The notes below the pieces were generated by a model. It did no database searches. It had not been told where the DNA came from and saw only the letters and a program-made list of their open reading frames with translations. From NCBI GenBank assembly GCA_030323885.1, contig CM059198.1, forward strand, positions 62,460,917 to 62,524,916: a stretch of DNA of 64,000 nucleotides, written 5' to 3'. The position numbers were made by a program, and so were the translations under genes. The first letter of the stretch is position 1; each line of letters opens with the position of its first letter. Shown piece by piece: positions 41,575 to 52,024 of the stretch. This stretch comes from Branchipolynoe longqiensis (Eukaryota; Annelida; Polychaeta; Phyllodocida; Polynoidae).

Positions 41575-42517
41575 TACATTAGTTGTTTAAGCAGGGGAAA
41601 TTTCAGTCGCAGGCGATTGGTCTTCCTCATTCCACTGCTCTTTGACCTATCATAATAATGCCGAGCATCTGGCTAGGAAGCGACAAGTATAAATTTTTAA
41701 GTCATTGGTTTGACTCGACCTGGGGCCGGATGCAGGAGTCAGTGTTAGCGAGGAAAAACGGTGTTTGGCGGGAATTCCGGTTTAGCGGCGAAAAATGGTA
41801 TGCACGACTCAGTGTTAGGCCTAACACCAAAGGCTTAACCGGTGTTACCTTACCCCTAAAAAATATTAGGTTTAGCGAGTTTATTAGGCCCAAATCTATT
41901 CAATGCTGTCATATTTAACAGAATTAGATACGCAATAAGTGAAATTATTCAAATTAACCCTAAATTCGAACCCTCCTTAAGGCTACCGCCGCATTGGCGG
42001 CGATATTAATAGTTATATTTTCGAATCGACGAACGTAAAGTAAACAAATCGCCGCCGCCGCATCGACGTTGCTTTCCATACTGGCGGCAGCGGCGGTTTG
42101 TTTACATTACGTTCGTCGATTCGAAAATATAACTAGTAATATCGCCGCCAATGCGGCGGTAGCCTTAAGGAGGGTTCGAATTTAGGGTTCATTTGAATAA
42201 ATTTCACTTATTGCGTATGTAATTCTGTTAAATATGATCGCATTCAATAGATTTTAGCCTAGTATATGGCTACAAACGCAGAGGGATTTCCCAAATCTAT
42301 AAATATATTCACATTTACCTATAATGAAAGTGTTACGCGCTCCTGCATACGACTTGACACAGTTCCCGACTTCGGTGATAGCTAAACGGTAACAGGCTCT
42401 AACACCAAAACCCGCTAACACTGACTCCTGCATACGGGCCCTGGATTCGAACCCACGACCCCAGGATCTACCACATGGGAGACGGACGCTCTAACTCATT
42501 TGGCCATCCCGTCTGGT
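41575..42517 (-). mobile_element. Short S1b SINE split by a CWG foldback
   Basis: 41575-41722 starts with a different tail, AAGCAGGGGAAATTTCAGTC then CTTCCTCATTCCACTGCTC, and continues through the S1 body to GACTCGACC. The head resumes at 42441 and ends CATTTGGCCATCCCGTCTGG at 42517. Confidence 0.8.
41723..42440. mobile_element. CWG foldback element, copy 3
   Basis: 718 bp, in the opposite orientation to copies 1 and 2. Starts GGGCCGGATGCAGGAGTC, ends GCATACGGGCC, flanked by CTG on both sides within an S1b head. Inner palindrome AATCGACGAACGT / ACGTTCGTCGATT. Confidence 0.9.
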
Positions 42518-42615
42518 TTGTTGCGCATGTGTTTGTCTGTCTGTGTGTTTGCAAACATACCCTGCTGCCTTACAATGACCTCAAATGAAACATGTCACAT
42601 AACACTATATCAACC

Positions 42616-42697
42616 GCAGTCGTGGCCGAGTGGTTAAGGCGATAGACTAGAAATCTATTGGGCTCTGCCCGCGCAGGTTCGAATCCTGCCGACTGCG
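42616..42697 (+). tRNA. tRNA-Ser (AGA)
   Basis: 82 nt. Acceptor GCAGTCG/CGACTGC with G discriminator; GTGGCCGAGTGGTTAAGGC A-box region; anticodon stem ATAGA/TCTAT with loop CTAGAAA (anticodon AGA at 42649-42651); long variable arm GGGCTCTGCCC; B box GGTTCGAATCC. A TTTT terminator follows at 42702. All stems pair, so it is probably functional, decoding UCU codons. Confidence 0.96.
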
Positions 42698-42751
42698 CAT
42701 GACTTTTAGAACTTTGTGATTATCATCCACGCACGGCTTTTCAGCTTGGAA

Positions 42752-42815
42752 GTTGGTTGGTTGGGTGTTGGAGTTTGACGTTCTGGCAACATCTAAGGTC
42801 ATGTGAGGACGGGAT
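42752..42815 (-). mobile_element. S1 tail fragment
   Basis: TTGGTTGGGTGTTGGAGTTT to AAGGTCATGTGAGGACGGG. Confidence 0.7.
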
Positions 42816-42893
42816 CTTGTAGGTACTAGGTAATAAAGCAAACTCAGATTTATTTGTAAATGCACTATACGTAATAGTAGTTAGTTGGTTGTT

Positions 42894-42997
42894 GGTTAGA
42901 ATATGGTTACAATGGTATTGTTGGGGCCCAAATAAAGCGATCGATATAGGGGAGTGGTCGTTCTGTGGAGGTGGTCGGTTAGGTAGGTTTTACTGTA
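42894..42997. mobile_element. pogo-like MITE P, one end
   Basis: GGGGCCCAAATAAAGCGATC, GGGGAGTGGTCGTTCTGTGG and terminal GGTAGGTTTTACTGTA; the other end is absent. Confidence 0.75.
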
Positions 42998-43159
42998 ATA
43001 ATATTAGATTTTTTGGATATGTAATATCAGATTGGATAATTGGAGGGTTATGGTTGACTGGCCAAAAGAGGACGCAGACATTTTAGTGTTTTTACCCTTG
43101 ATAAGTCTAAAAGCCGTCAGTAAAATAGTTCAATGTTTTACTGGTAGCCAGACCAAGCT

Positions 43160-43484
43160 CTAGTTGCTTGGTTGTTGGAGTTTTACATCCTGGCAACATC
43201 TAAGGTCATATGAGGACGGGTACCGATCTATAGTCATGGTGACTTTACAGTGCTGCCCCACTGGGAAATCCTGGTGGCTGGCACAATGGCCCAATATCCC
43301 ACTCAGTCACATTATCCTGACACTGAATGAACCAGTCCTTGCCGTATCCTATTAATGCCGAGTGCCAGGCTAGGAAGCAACAAGTATAAATTGTGTCAGT
43401 CATTGGTTTGACTCGACCGGGAACCGAGCTTGTGACCGTCTGCCCGCGAGGCCCACGCTCTACCGATTCATCCACCACACCCAG
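43160..43484 (-). mobile_element. S1 SINE, head type 2
   Basis: Antisense, near full length; head complement CTCTACCGATTCATCCACCA. Interrupted at its very end by the CWG element at 43485. Confidence 0.85.
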
Positions 43485-44172
43485 GCGTGTATGTCTGAGG
43501 GAGTGTTAGCAGAGTTTGGTGTTACAGCCTGTTACCGTTTAGCTAACACCGACATTGGGAACTGTGTCAAGTGGTATGCAGGAGCGCATAACACTTACAT
43601 TATAGCTAAACGTGAAGTTATTTATAGATTTGGGAAATCCCTCTGCATCTGTAGCCATATATTAGGCTCAAATCTATTAATTGCTATCTTTTTTAACAGA
43701 ATTACATACGCAATAAGTGAAATTTCATGAAATTAACCCTAAATTCGAAGCAATATTAATGCTGCCGCCGCAAGGGTAGCGATATTAATATTTTCGAACC
43801 GCCGCCGCCGCTGCCGCCAGTATGGAAAGTGACGTTGATGCGGCAGTGGCAATTTGTTTACTTTACATTCATCGATTCGAAAATATTAATATCGCCACCG
43901 TTTCGGTGGCAGCGTTAATCTCGCTTCGATTTTAGGGCTAATTTAATCAAATTTCACTTATTGCGTATGTAATTCTGTTAAATATGACAACATTGAATAA
44001 ATTTGATACCTTACACCGCTGTAAACTAGCTAAATTTCTGGTTTACCTTAATCTAGTTTAAGCTTCTGGTGTTAGGTCTCACTGACTCGTGCATACCATT
44101 TTTCGCCGCTAAACGGGAATTCCCGCCAAACACCGTTTTGCCTCGCTAACACTGACTCCTGCATATGGGCCC
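43485..44172. mobile_element. CWG foldback element, copy 4
   Basis: About 688 bp. Left end degraded (GCGTGTATGTCTGAGGGAGT), right end ACTGACTCCTGCATATGGGC. Body matches copies 1 and 2. Left flank CAG; right side CCGG, so duplication not clean. Confidence 0.82.
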
Positions 44173-44174
44173 CG

Positions 44175-44672
44175 GTGTCTAAGTACTAAAGAACTAACGT
44201 GAACTGATCGCATTTTCTTTCCATTTTTGTTTTATTGTGCGAGAAGCTTTGTTCTGAATTCACCGAAGGCAGTTGAAGTTATACATTGTATTCAGATATG
44301 ACATACAATAGGCAGTTTCTTATAATCAAATATTTAGAGAGAAAAAAACACTTGAACATACAAAAATAAATTCTGGCAGTTCCCCTGGGATATGCACTAT
44401 AAACCATCATGTTCATAACATACATACTTTCTTATCCATGACTGAGTTGCATATCCTGATTACATTTATATTTACAATTAAACCCTGGAATTTGTCTATT
44501 GATGAACATGTCCTGATCCCATTGTATCTTTTTCTAAACACGTGTTTGTTTCATTAAAGAGCAGTTTGTAGGTTATTTGTATATTAGCTCCAGGGATCAT
44601 GATTTTCTATTCCATATTATTTGTTTGTACCTACATAAGGAGCAGTGGGAAGACAATTATTAATGTGGTGTT
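44175..44672. other. No gene recognised; contains start of locus U
   Basis: AT-rich. 44638-44672 (AAGGAGCAGTGGGAAGACAA) begins a repeat that continues at 44976 and 45285 and matches 56661-56760. Confidence 0.5.
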
Positions 44673-44975
44673 CTCTGTGGCGGAGTGGTTAGAGTGTCTG
44701 ACTTTTTTCAAGGTCGGACTGCTAATCTGAAGGTTGGTGGTTCATTTCCCCATGCCCCCATCTCTGCCAATTTGGATTTCCACCGCTGCGTATAACTTAC
44801 AGCCTCATCAAAGGCCAGTTGATCTCATACCATGTCTGTGTGGTGTGGGAGGTTAAAAATCCCTTGGGTCGGTAAAAGTGTAGGCTCGGGCTTTCTATTG
44901 ACAAACTGTCTAATGGTGAAAACAAGTCTATTCAGGCAGTATAAATCTTCAACAACAAAAAACAAAAAACAAAAT
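44673..44975 (+). mobile_element. S2 SINE, full length
   Basis: tRNA-like head CTCTGTGGCGGAGTGGTTAG with decayed B box GGTTCATTTCCC, body TCTGCCAATTTGGATTTCCA, TGTGTGGTGTGGGAGGTTAA and AGTGTAGGCTCGGGCTTTCT, tail AACAACAAAAAACAAAAAAC. Head resembles tRNA-Ser/Leu-type sequence but the loop is damaged. Confidence 0.85.
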
Positions 44976-45021
44976 GGTTACATTGTTCCTACAATTTCTA
45001 TTGCCAACAGGTTAGTTTATG

Positions 45022-45270
45022 TGGCTATTTTCTGTTCCAACCAGTGGTCCATAAGTGGTTCATCGAAGGGTGTAGTATGTGCTGTCCTGTGTGTGGGAAA
45101 GTGGATATAACAGATCCCTTGCTGCTTATGGGAAGGAGTAGCCTATGTGGCGCCAGCAGGGTTCCTCCTAAGAATTACGTCGGAATGAACATCTGTTTGC
45201 CGCCCAATAGCCGATGATAAAAATCAATGTGATCTAAAGGCGTCGTTAAATAAAACAAGCTTTACTTTTT
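45022..45270 (+). mobile_element. Gastropod SINE M, head lost
   Basis: Sense body: CCAGTGGTCCATAAGTGGTT, GTGGGAAAGTGGATATAACA, GATCCCTTGCTGCTTATGGG, GTCGTTAAATAAAACAAGC. Confidence 0.85.
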
Positions 45271-45328
45271 GTTAGTTTATGTTAGAGTAGAATATGTATG
45301 GTACTTGTGAATAGAAAATATCTAAAAT

Positions 45329-45390
45329 GTCCTGATATGACCTTAGATGTTGCCAGGATGTAAAGCTCCAACAAGCCAACCAACTGAATT
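45329..45390 (+). mobile_element. S1 tail fragment
   Basis: GTCCTGATATGACCTTAGATG through TAAAGCTCCAACAAGCCAAC. Confidence 0.75.
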
Positions 45391-45401
45391 GCTCGGTTTT
45401 A

Positions 45402-45665
45402 TGCTAGGTACACACCTACCATTTTTCCGCACCCACCTACCGTATTCGATCTAAAATTGCCCAAAAGTCTTGAGGTGTGCACTCCCCTAGCAAACGTACC
45501 GATTGCAATTCGCAACTTAAAACTCAATTTTAGGGCTAAAAGTGCTTCCTTACGATTGCGATTCGCGATTCGAAAAATGAATCGGCCCGTTTTCAGTTTT
45601 AAGCGGGTCGGGTCAGGTCGCGAGTTTTAGTGCGCGAGTCGTAAACGGTAGGTGTATACCTAGCA
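45402..45665. mobile_element. TWA foldback element 11 (GCTAGGTACACACCTACC)
   Basis: 264 bp, ends TGCTAGGTACACACCTACCA and ACGGTAGGTGTATACCTAGCA, TTA on both sides. Ends resemble those of the element at 19751. Inner pairs include CGATTCG and AAAACTG/CAGTTTT. Confidence 0.88.
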
Positions 45666-45795
45666 TTAGGCCTGCATCATTATGTCTATGACACCTCATG
45701 GATTATCCTGTCTGAGGTTGGAAAAGGCTCAGGGTCATTTAAAGCTGCATAGTGTGAAGAAACATCACATTTTCAAAATAAAGCCAATTATCTAG

Positions 45796-45992
45796 ATAGA
45801 TTGATTGATTGGTGGCTGCCGAGAGCTGCAAAGGCCATAATAACGGCGATACTTTCCAGATTCGATTCTACATATTGCCGTGTGGGTGTGGGTGATGAAA
45901 ATGGGAAATATTGTGCCTAGAACGGGAATCGAACCCATATCTCTTGCATTCCAGGCCAGTGTGCTAACCATTACACCACCTAGGCTCCCGAA
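45796..45992 (-). mobile_element. S3 SINE
   Basis: Minus strand head GAGCCTAGGTGGTGTAATGG, B box GGTTCGATTCCC, then AATATTTCCCATTTTCATCA and a 3' end with CAGCCACCAATCAATCAATC. The head loop contains TGGAATG and no clear source tRNA. Confidence 0.8.
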
Positions 45993-47048
45993 CCAGACGG
46001 GATGGCCAAATGAGTCTGTCTCCCATCTAGATCGTGGGGTCGAACCCTTCGCTAGTCAAACCAATGACTTAAAAATTAAAGCCTGTTGCTTCCTAGCCTG
46101 GCGCTCTGCATTATTAGGATAGGGCAAGGACTGGTTGGCTCAGCGTCAGGATAATGTGACTGAATGGGATATCAGGTCATGGTGCGGGCAGCCTGGTCTT
46201 CCAGTGGGGCAGCACAATAAAGTCACCATGAGTGCGCACTGTCACAAGTCGGTACCCGTCCTGATATGACCTTATGGGCCTGTCACATTACGGCATATGG
46301 TGGAAGCGTATGCTGGCGTATCGGCTTGCATCACATATGCCATCATACGCTTCGCATATGCTGTGCATACATTGTATACGCCCGCCGTATCCCTCATACG
46401 GCCTCATACACGCATCTGTCCTAAAATTTGTTGGGCATGCTCAAAGATTTTGGCGTATGGCGATGTAAGGCTCATACACTCCTCATACGCTATGCATACG
46501 CTAAGTGTACGCCATCATATGTTGCGCATATGCTATACATACGCCGTCTTGCATTATGCATATAATAAAACCGCTCCTTCGGTGTATCCATAGCGTATGT
46601 AGCGTACGCCTGGCGTGCAGTAATGTATTTGAGCATATTTGTAGCGTATTCTCAGCGTGTACAAAGCGTATATTCAGCGTATGCCCGGCATATGCTCTCG
46701 GTCTATAAAGGTGCCGCAAGGGAGGGAGGGAGGGAGGGAGAGAGGGGGAGGGAGGGACCGGGCGTATACGGCATATGCATAGCATATGCGTAGCGTATGT
46801 GTAGCGTATGCATAGCATATGATGGCGTATGACGGCGTATGCACCGAAAACTGATACGTGCTCAAACGCTACTCATAGGCTACTCACACGATACGCAAAC
46901 GCTCATATCAGTGCACAAAGGTCACCATACATCGTCCCGCAACGGTGTTCAAATTTTATCGGTACGTTTTATATACGCCGCCGCCATACGCCATAATGTG
47001 ACAGGCCCATTAGATGTTGGTAGGATGTAAAACAACAACAAACAAGCA
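45990..47048 (+). mobile_element. S1 SINE, head type 1, split by a TWA foldback
   Basis: 45990-46274 contains head (CAGACGGGATGGCCAAATGA) and body up to ATGACCTTA. It resumes at 47010 with TTAGATGTTGGTAGGATG and tail AAAACAACAACAAACAAGC. Intact S1 copies give the empty site GACCTTAGATG, so the insertion duplicated TTA. Confidence 0.92.
46275..47009. mobile_element. TWA foldback element 12, GCRTATG-word interior
   Basis: 735 bp, ends TGGGCCTGTCACATTACGGC and GCCATAATGTGACAGGCCCA with TTA duplicated. Interior is dominated by GCGTATG/CATACGC. On the right half the words start at 46762, 46771, 46782, 46793, 46804, 46815, 46825, 46835: steps 9, 11, 11, 11, 11, 10, 10. A (GGGA)n patch lies at 46718-46757. 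Confidence 0.93.
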
Positions 47049-47410
47049 ACCAAGGCTCCCTGACACATACAAAATGGAGCGCAGTCCATTCAGTTGAATC
47101 TGCCCTGTGCAAAGTCAGTCATAACTGGAACTACAAAGGATGATACATGGCTGGTCCAGCAGAATACCTGACAGGCCCACCGTGACAAGCCCGGCATTGT
47201 TTGAGTACAGACGGCATAAATATTAGAAACAATGCAAACTCTATAACTGGAAAATAAAAGGCAAAGTTCCAAACTTCAGCAGGACAATGAAAGCTTGAGG
47301 GTAGTTGTATCGACATATGCCTGTGGGGATGTGAATTCTCAAAGAGAGAGAACCGACATAAAACAGGCAATGGTGAACAAAATATGAAAACATTGGAATA
47401 TAATTATATA
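47048..47410. other. No gene recognised
   Basis: Unique-looking sequence with no coding frame I can support and no repeat match in the window. Confidence 0.4.
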
Positions 47411-47429
47411 CCACACATACTATTATGTA

Positions 47430-47655
47430 CATATGTGCATATATGTATCTATAATTATGTACATGTATGTATATGTATACATGTATGCATGTATACATGT
47501 ATGCATAGTGATGTATATGTATCCACATGCATACATGTATACATGTATGCATGTGGATACATGTATACCTATGCATATACCATATATCCAACTAATATCT
47601 ATACATATATTATATATACATATATATATAGTATACATATATGCATATATACAGC
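47430..47655. repeat. (ATGTATAC/ATGCAT)n low complexity
   Basis: Alternating purine-pyrimidine ACATGTATGCATGTATAC words, self-complementary; gives artefact ORFs on both strands. Confidence 0.92.
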
Positions 47656-47659
47656 TATG

Positions 47660-48340
47660 CAAATGTAGTGCAGGAATGGTGCTTTTTTCATCAATATTCA
47701 CATGCTTATAACTATTTCTGTATGTATTTGATTTTGATGAAATTGCATATTCTAGAAGGGAAACGTTTGTTCTATCCGATGGCCTTGTTGGATTTAATAT
47801 AGACTAAGTTTCTATTTCAGTAAGATCCATTTGTTTAATGAGTGTATTTAGGTAATATTCCTTCATTACTGGTGTCAATGAAAACAACTTTGAAAACAGG
47901 GTATTTTGATGGGCTCGCGCTCCCTTACACTACATCGTAGAAGGTCATGCATGGTACCAGAAGAAGCGCGGTGACCTCAACTTCCAAGGCCTATAGGCTT
48001 CCCTAGCCTAGGTCAAAGTGGTCAATCAGGTCAAATTCTGCAATTTAAATTATTTTGAAAGTTTAAAACATATCTGCTGAATTAAAAAGTATTTAAAACC
48101 TAATAAAGTTTGGTATGGATAGATAGGCAATTTGATCCCCTTTCAAATGATACCAATCTTACTATAGTGCTAGTTAGTCTAAGGAGCGGGAGACAGAATA
48201 TTGACACCAACTAGTTTGGGCCATTGCTGACCACACTAGTTTCACAATCGTAACACCCATGTAGAAACATGTACATGACATTGATGTCTATTGAGAAATA
48301 TTACAGCATATATAATCTAATATTGGACGAAATTTGGGGA
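47660..48340. other. AT-rich stretch without recognised gene
   Basis: No repeat family from elsewhere in the window matches. Confidence 0.4.
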
Positions 48341-49080
48341 AGATCCAACTATTCCTCCAGACACAGTGAATATGTAAAGATTGATTGAATTCATTATTTT
48401 TAGTTTCAGACACTTTTAATTTGTATTTGGAATTAAGATGCAGGTTTTTATATCTTTAGCTAGATTATTGGTATAGCTAATATCGATAAGTGCCACATGC
48501 CATGTGTGCAAAATCTGAAGAAGAGCCACCTATTGAATGAGCCATAGTGAGTGTTCAAAGCTTGATAAACAAATATAAATGTGTTGTTTTGTACACTTTT
48601 CCTTTGTGTGTGCAATCAAAATGCACTTTTTGTATTTCTAGACAGACTATTAATAGGATACTGTGTATTACCTCCAGATGATGTGGACTGTCAATTTTCT
48701 AGGAAGTCTAACTGGTTAAGCTATAATGAGCATTTAAAAATTCATCAAATTGATATATTTGGTTTTCCGACAATTTGTCTTTATATGTTCAATCAAAATT
48801 CCATATTTTCCATATTTCTGGATAGAATATTGATATAAATAATACCTATTAGTCTTAGGAAATAGTTATTCTAATCCTGTGGCAAATATGAGGAAGATTC
48901 AATAGATTGTTTTGATGCAATGCGCTTTCAAAGATTGAAATGTTGAAAAGAATTCACTTACAGATACTGTTTACATCCAAACAATTACACTTTTTCACAT
49001 TTTAGGATGCAAATATCTTTTGATTCTCTGGAGGTAGAGCTCTGGAAGAAAATAGGGTATTACACTGTTATGAATAGGTG
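48341..49080. repeat. Old tandem repeat of about 180-190 bp
   Basis: Four diverged units share a layout: GRAGA-CCA-TATT..., then a TCAAAG/TAAAAA segment, then TTTTGTATTTCTRGAYAGAYTATT. Units begin near 48341, 48521, 48698 and 48890 (steps 180, 177, 192). Similarity is weak but ordered. No match to the other families. Confidence 0.6.
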
Positions 49081-49480
49081 AACTATTTAGCATTTATTCA
49101 GTCTTGTTGTAGTTTTCCAAGAAAATACCATGCTTTGAAAATGACTATTTGGCCAAATCAGAATGATTTTCTGTTGTTATGAATTGCACTTGTTCACATT
49201 GTCTTATTAAAAATCTGGTTGACTAATTGATTTAGCAATTGACAGTTTAAATTTCATTATATATGTAGAACAGAAATTGGTTAACAGAACTCCCCTCACA
49301 TCCTTCCACTTTTTATTATATTTGGTCAAAGATCCACTTTTAATTCAAAATTAATACATTTTAATATATTTAATCTTAAAAGAGTATTGTCTCAAGAAAA
49401 GAAAATATATAGCCTAACTGTTTTTGGATTTAGGCTTGTAATTTCAATGTCTACAGGATGGAATAAAAATATTGCACCAT
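49080..49480. other. AT-rich stretch without recognised gene
   Basis: Nothing assignable before the microsatellite at 49480. Confidence 0.4.
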
Positions 49481-49552
49481 ATGCATATATACACATATAT
49501 ATACATACATATGCATATATGCATATGCATACATGTATATATGTATATATGT
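49480..49552. repeat. (CATATATG)n microsatellite
   Basis: Alternating CATATG/CATATA units. Confidence 0.92.
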
Positions 49553-49600
49553 GGGCAAGACACAGAGATTAGCAGAGTCTCTTTATATAAATGTATGCAT

Positions 49601-49781
49601 ACAGTAATACCTCTCTAACCGACTACCTCCACAGATCGACCACTCCCCTATATCGACCGCTTTATTTGGGTCCCACCAATACCATTGTGACCATATTCTA
49701 ACTCCCTAAACCGACCACCTCCCTAAATGGACCATTTATAATCGGTCCCAAGGTCGATCGACTTAGAGAGGTTTTACTGTA
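49601..49781. mobile_element. pogo-like MITE P, full
   Basis: 181 bp, ends ACAGTAATACCTCTCTAACC and CTTAGAGAGGTTTTACTGTA, inserted in TA-rich repeat. Internal CGACCACTCCCCTATATCGA and CTTTATTTGGGTCCCACC. Confidence 0.85.
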
Positions 49782-49920
49782 TACATATATACATATATAT
49801 ATATATATGTATATGTACATATATACATGTATGTGTATGTATATTACATATGTATGTACATATACGCATATACGTAGTATATACATCGTATATATGTACA
49901 TATCATATATACATATATAC
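49782..49920. repeat. (TATACATA)n low complexity
   Basis: About 140 bp of TA with periodic C and G, palindromic in places. Confidence 0.92.
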
Positions 49921-49923
49921 GTG

Positions 49924-50276
49924 AGACCAGACGGGATGGACGAATGAGTTGGGTGTCCGTCTCCTGCTTTGGGAGATCGGGGGATCAGAACCCATCGGTT
50001 TGTGGGTTCCAACACTGGTCGAGTCAAACCAATGACTTAAAAAGTCATACTTGTCGCTTCCTACCCAGGTGCTCGGCATTTTTAGGATATGGCAAGGACT
50101 TGTTGGCTCAGTGTCAGGATAATGTGACTGAGTGGCATATCAGGTCATGGTACTGGTGGCATGGTCTCCCAGTGGGGCAGCACTATAAAGTCAGCATGAG
50201 TGTGCACTGTCATAAGTTGTGTACCCATCCTGATATGACCTTAGATGTTGCTAGGATGTAAACCAACAACAAACAG
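49924..50276 (+). mobile_element. S1 SINE, head type 1, full length
   Basis: Head CAGACGGGATGGACGAATGA with a 20-bp insertion before B box GGGTTCCAACACTGG; standard body and tail AAACCAACAACAAACAGC. Confidence 0.88.
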
Positions 50277-50279
50277 CTA

Positions 50280-50345
50280 ATGACAAACACATGGATAATA
50301 ACAAACATATGGATAATGACAAACATATGGGTGATCACAAACACA
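50280..50345. repeat. About 20-bp tandem repeat ATGGATAATGACAAACAYAT
   Basis: Three to four copies following the S1 tail; perhaps an expansion of tail sequence. Confidence 0.8.
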
Positions 50346-50374
50346 TGGTACCTACCCCTTTGGTATTCCGATCC

Positions 50375-50430
50375 CAGGCTAGAGCGGGGCTTGAACCCGC
50401 ATATCTGCCATTCTACACATTTAACTACTT
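50375..50430 (-). mobile_element. S3 SINE head fragment
   Basis: Minus strand reads TAGAATGGCAGATATGCGGG then GTTCAAGCCCCGCTCTAG. Confidence 0.6.
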
Positions 50431-50496
50431 AATAAAAGCAACCTACCTACGCCTATATGGACATGTGGCAGATATTTCACCTGAGGATATTAAATT

Positions 50497-50553
50497 TGTG
50501 TGTTTGTTGGGGTTTTAAGTCCTGGCAACATCTAAGGTCATATCAGGACGGGA
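50497..50553 (-). mobile_element. S1 tail fragment
   Basis: TTTGTTGGGGTTTTAAGTCC to CATATCAGGACGGGAGG. Confidence 0.7.
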
Positions 50554-50582
50554 GGATATTCAAGTTAAGCTCCTTGCACTAG

Positions 50583-50912
50583 TACCAGACGGGATGGCCG
50601 AATGAGTTAGAGTGTCCGTCTCCCGTGTTGGTAGCCAGTGTGATCGTGGGTTCGAACCCTGGTCGAGTCAAACCAATTACTTAATAATTGATACTTGTCG
50701 CTTCCTAACCAGGCGCTCGGCATTATTAGGACAGTGCAAGGACTGGTTGGCGCAGTGTCAGGATAATGTGACTGAGTGGGATATCTGGTCATGGTACTGG
50801 GGGCCTGGTCTCCCAGTGAGGAAGCACTATAAAGTCACCATAAGTGCGTACTGTCACAAGTCGGTACCCATCCTGATAGGACCGTATATGTTGCTAGGAT
50901 TTAAAACAACAA
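50583..50912 (+). mobile_element. S1 SINE, head type 1, full length
   Basis: Head CAGACGGGATGGCCGAATGA, B box GGTTCGAACCC, body intact, tail TTAAAACAACAAACAC. Confidence 0.92.
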
Positions 50913-50961
50913 ACACTGCACTAGTTTAGTGACTACCTGGGTGAAGGACAGGACAGTGACT

Positions 50962-51430
50962 GCAAGGTTAAAGCTGGAAACATCAAACTTTCAAAACCAA
51001 AACAATTATCTAGATTTGATTGTACACATCAGTAGCTCACATTCAACGTGATGACCGAATGAGTTGAGAGTCCGAACTCGCGGGTTCGAACCCTGGCTGA
51101 GTCAACCTAATGACATAAAAATTGATAGTTGTCGCTACCTCACCTGCCACTCCGCATTACTAGGATAGGGCAAGGAACAGTGGAATGAGGAAGACCCGAG
51201 ATTGAAATTTCACCTGATCATCTATTGAACATTTGTCGCCACATAGAAGGGAATACTGAGGCAATTTAATAGAACCCGCTACTACTGCAGAAGCCCTATG
51301 GTGTCAGAGTTGTGGTATGCTTGCCAAGATTAATTTGGCATGTTTGCACTTTAAACATCACAAAGCTTCGCCATTTAAAATACACGTCAAATCAAACTAA
51401 AGCCAGGTGGATTCTACCAATCAACCTACT
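50962..51430. mobile_element. G-family MITE split by a short S1b SINE
   Basis: Left part 50967-51035 (TTAAAGCTGGAAACATCAAA, TTTCAAAACC). Right part 51216-51430 holds the reverse of the core (CAGAGTTGTGGTATGCTTGC). An S1b copy lies between. Confidence 0.7.
51036..51215 (+). mobile_element. Short S1b SINE
   Basis: Type 1 head (GTGATGACCGAATGAGTTGA, GGTTCGAACCC), body only as far as AGGATAGGGCAAGGAACAG, then the alternative 3' end TGGAATGAGGAAGACCCGAG, TTGAAATTTCACCTG. Same ending as 41575. Confidence 0.75.
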
Positions 51431-51439
51431 GTATTTATC

Positions 51440-52020
51440 TCAGAATATCATGTCATCCGGGTAGATGGACATAGTAGGCTAAGGTATCATACTCATATTA
51501 GGAAAAAAGTTTGAAAAATACAAAAAAACTAATATAGAAACTACTAACACCCAACGCTCCAAACGGTTGGCCCGAGCAAGACCAGGTAAACACTCCTGAG
51601 TGCGGGACCAGACCAAAACAGAATCACAGTTGCCCAGTGTTGAAAACAAGCACCCTCACAGGAGCTTATACGCTATGGACAGAATAAATAACTTGCCACA
51701 CAGAAAATATATAATAAAATTACAGAAACTCAAAACCATCGTACTGTGCAACTTAAAAATAATACCCAGATGCTCCGCGCAGAACTAGCAAAGGTCATTA
51801 GGTCCCCGTCTGTGTCATTAGGTTCGGTAATGGAAAAGGGTGATTTTGAGTTCTATTGCTTTGGGAACTTTGAGAACACTAATTTCCTCATGCTTAAAAA
51901 AAATAGTGTTGTTTCCCACCGTGCTATGCGGAAGCAACAGCCTTGTGAATTTATAATGTATATGGATAGTGATAAACCAGTTATTGTGTGCAATAATGCC
52001 TGTAGTGTCATGCACTCCCG
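51440..52020. other. No gene recognised
   Basis: Mostly A-rich sequence. An open frame at 51746-52075 has no motif I recognise. Confidence 0.4.
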
Positions 52021-52024
52021 CCCC

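Noticed and set aside
45796..45992. tRNA gene in the S3 head
   Set aside because: The anticodon region does not form a proper 7-nt loop and the sequence continues into repeat tail; treated as SINE.
47241..47711. Overlapping frames of 92-116 codons on both strands
   Set aside because: Artefacts of the ATGTATAC low-complexity tract.
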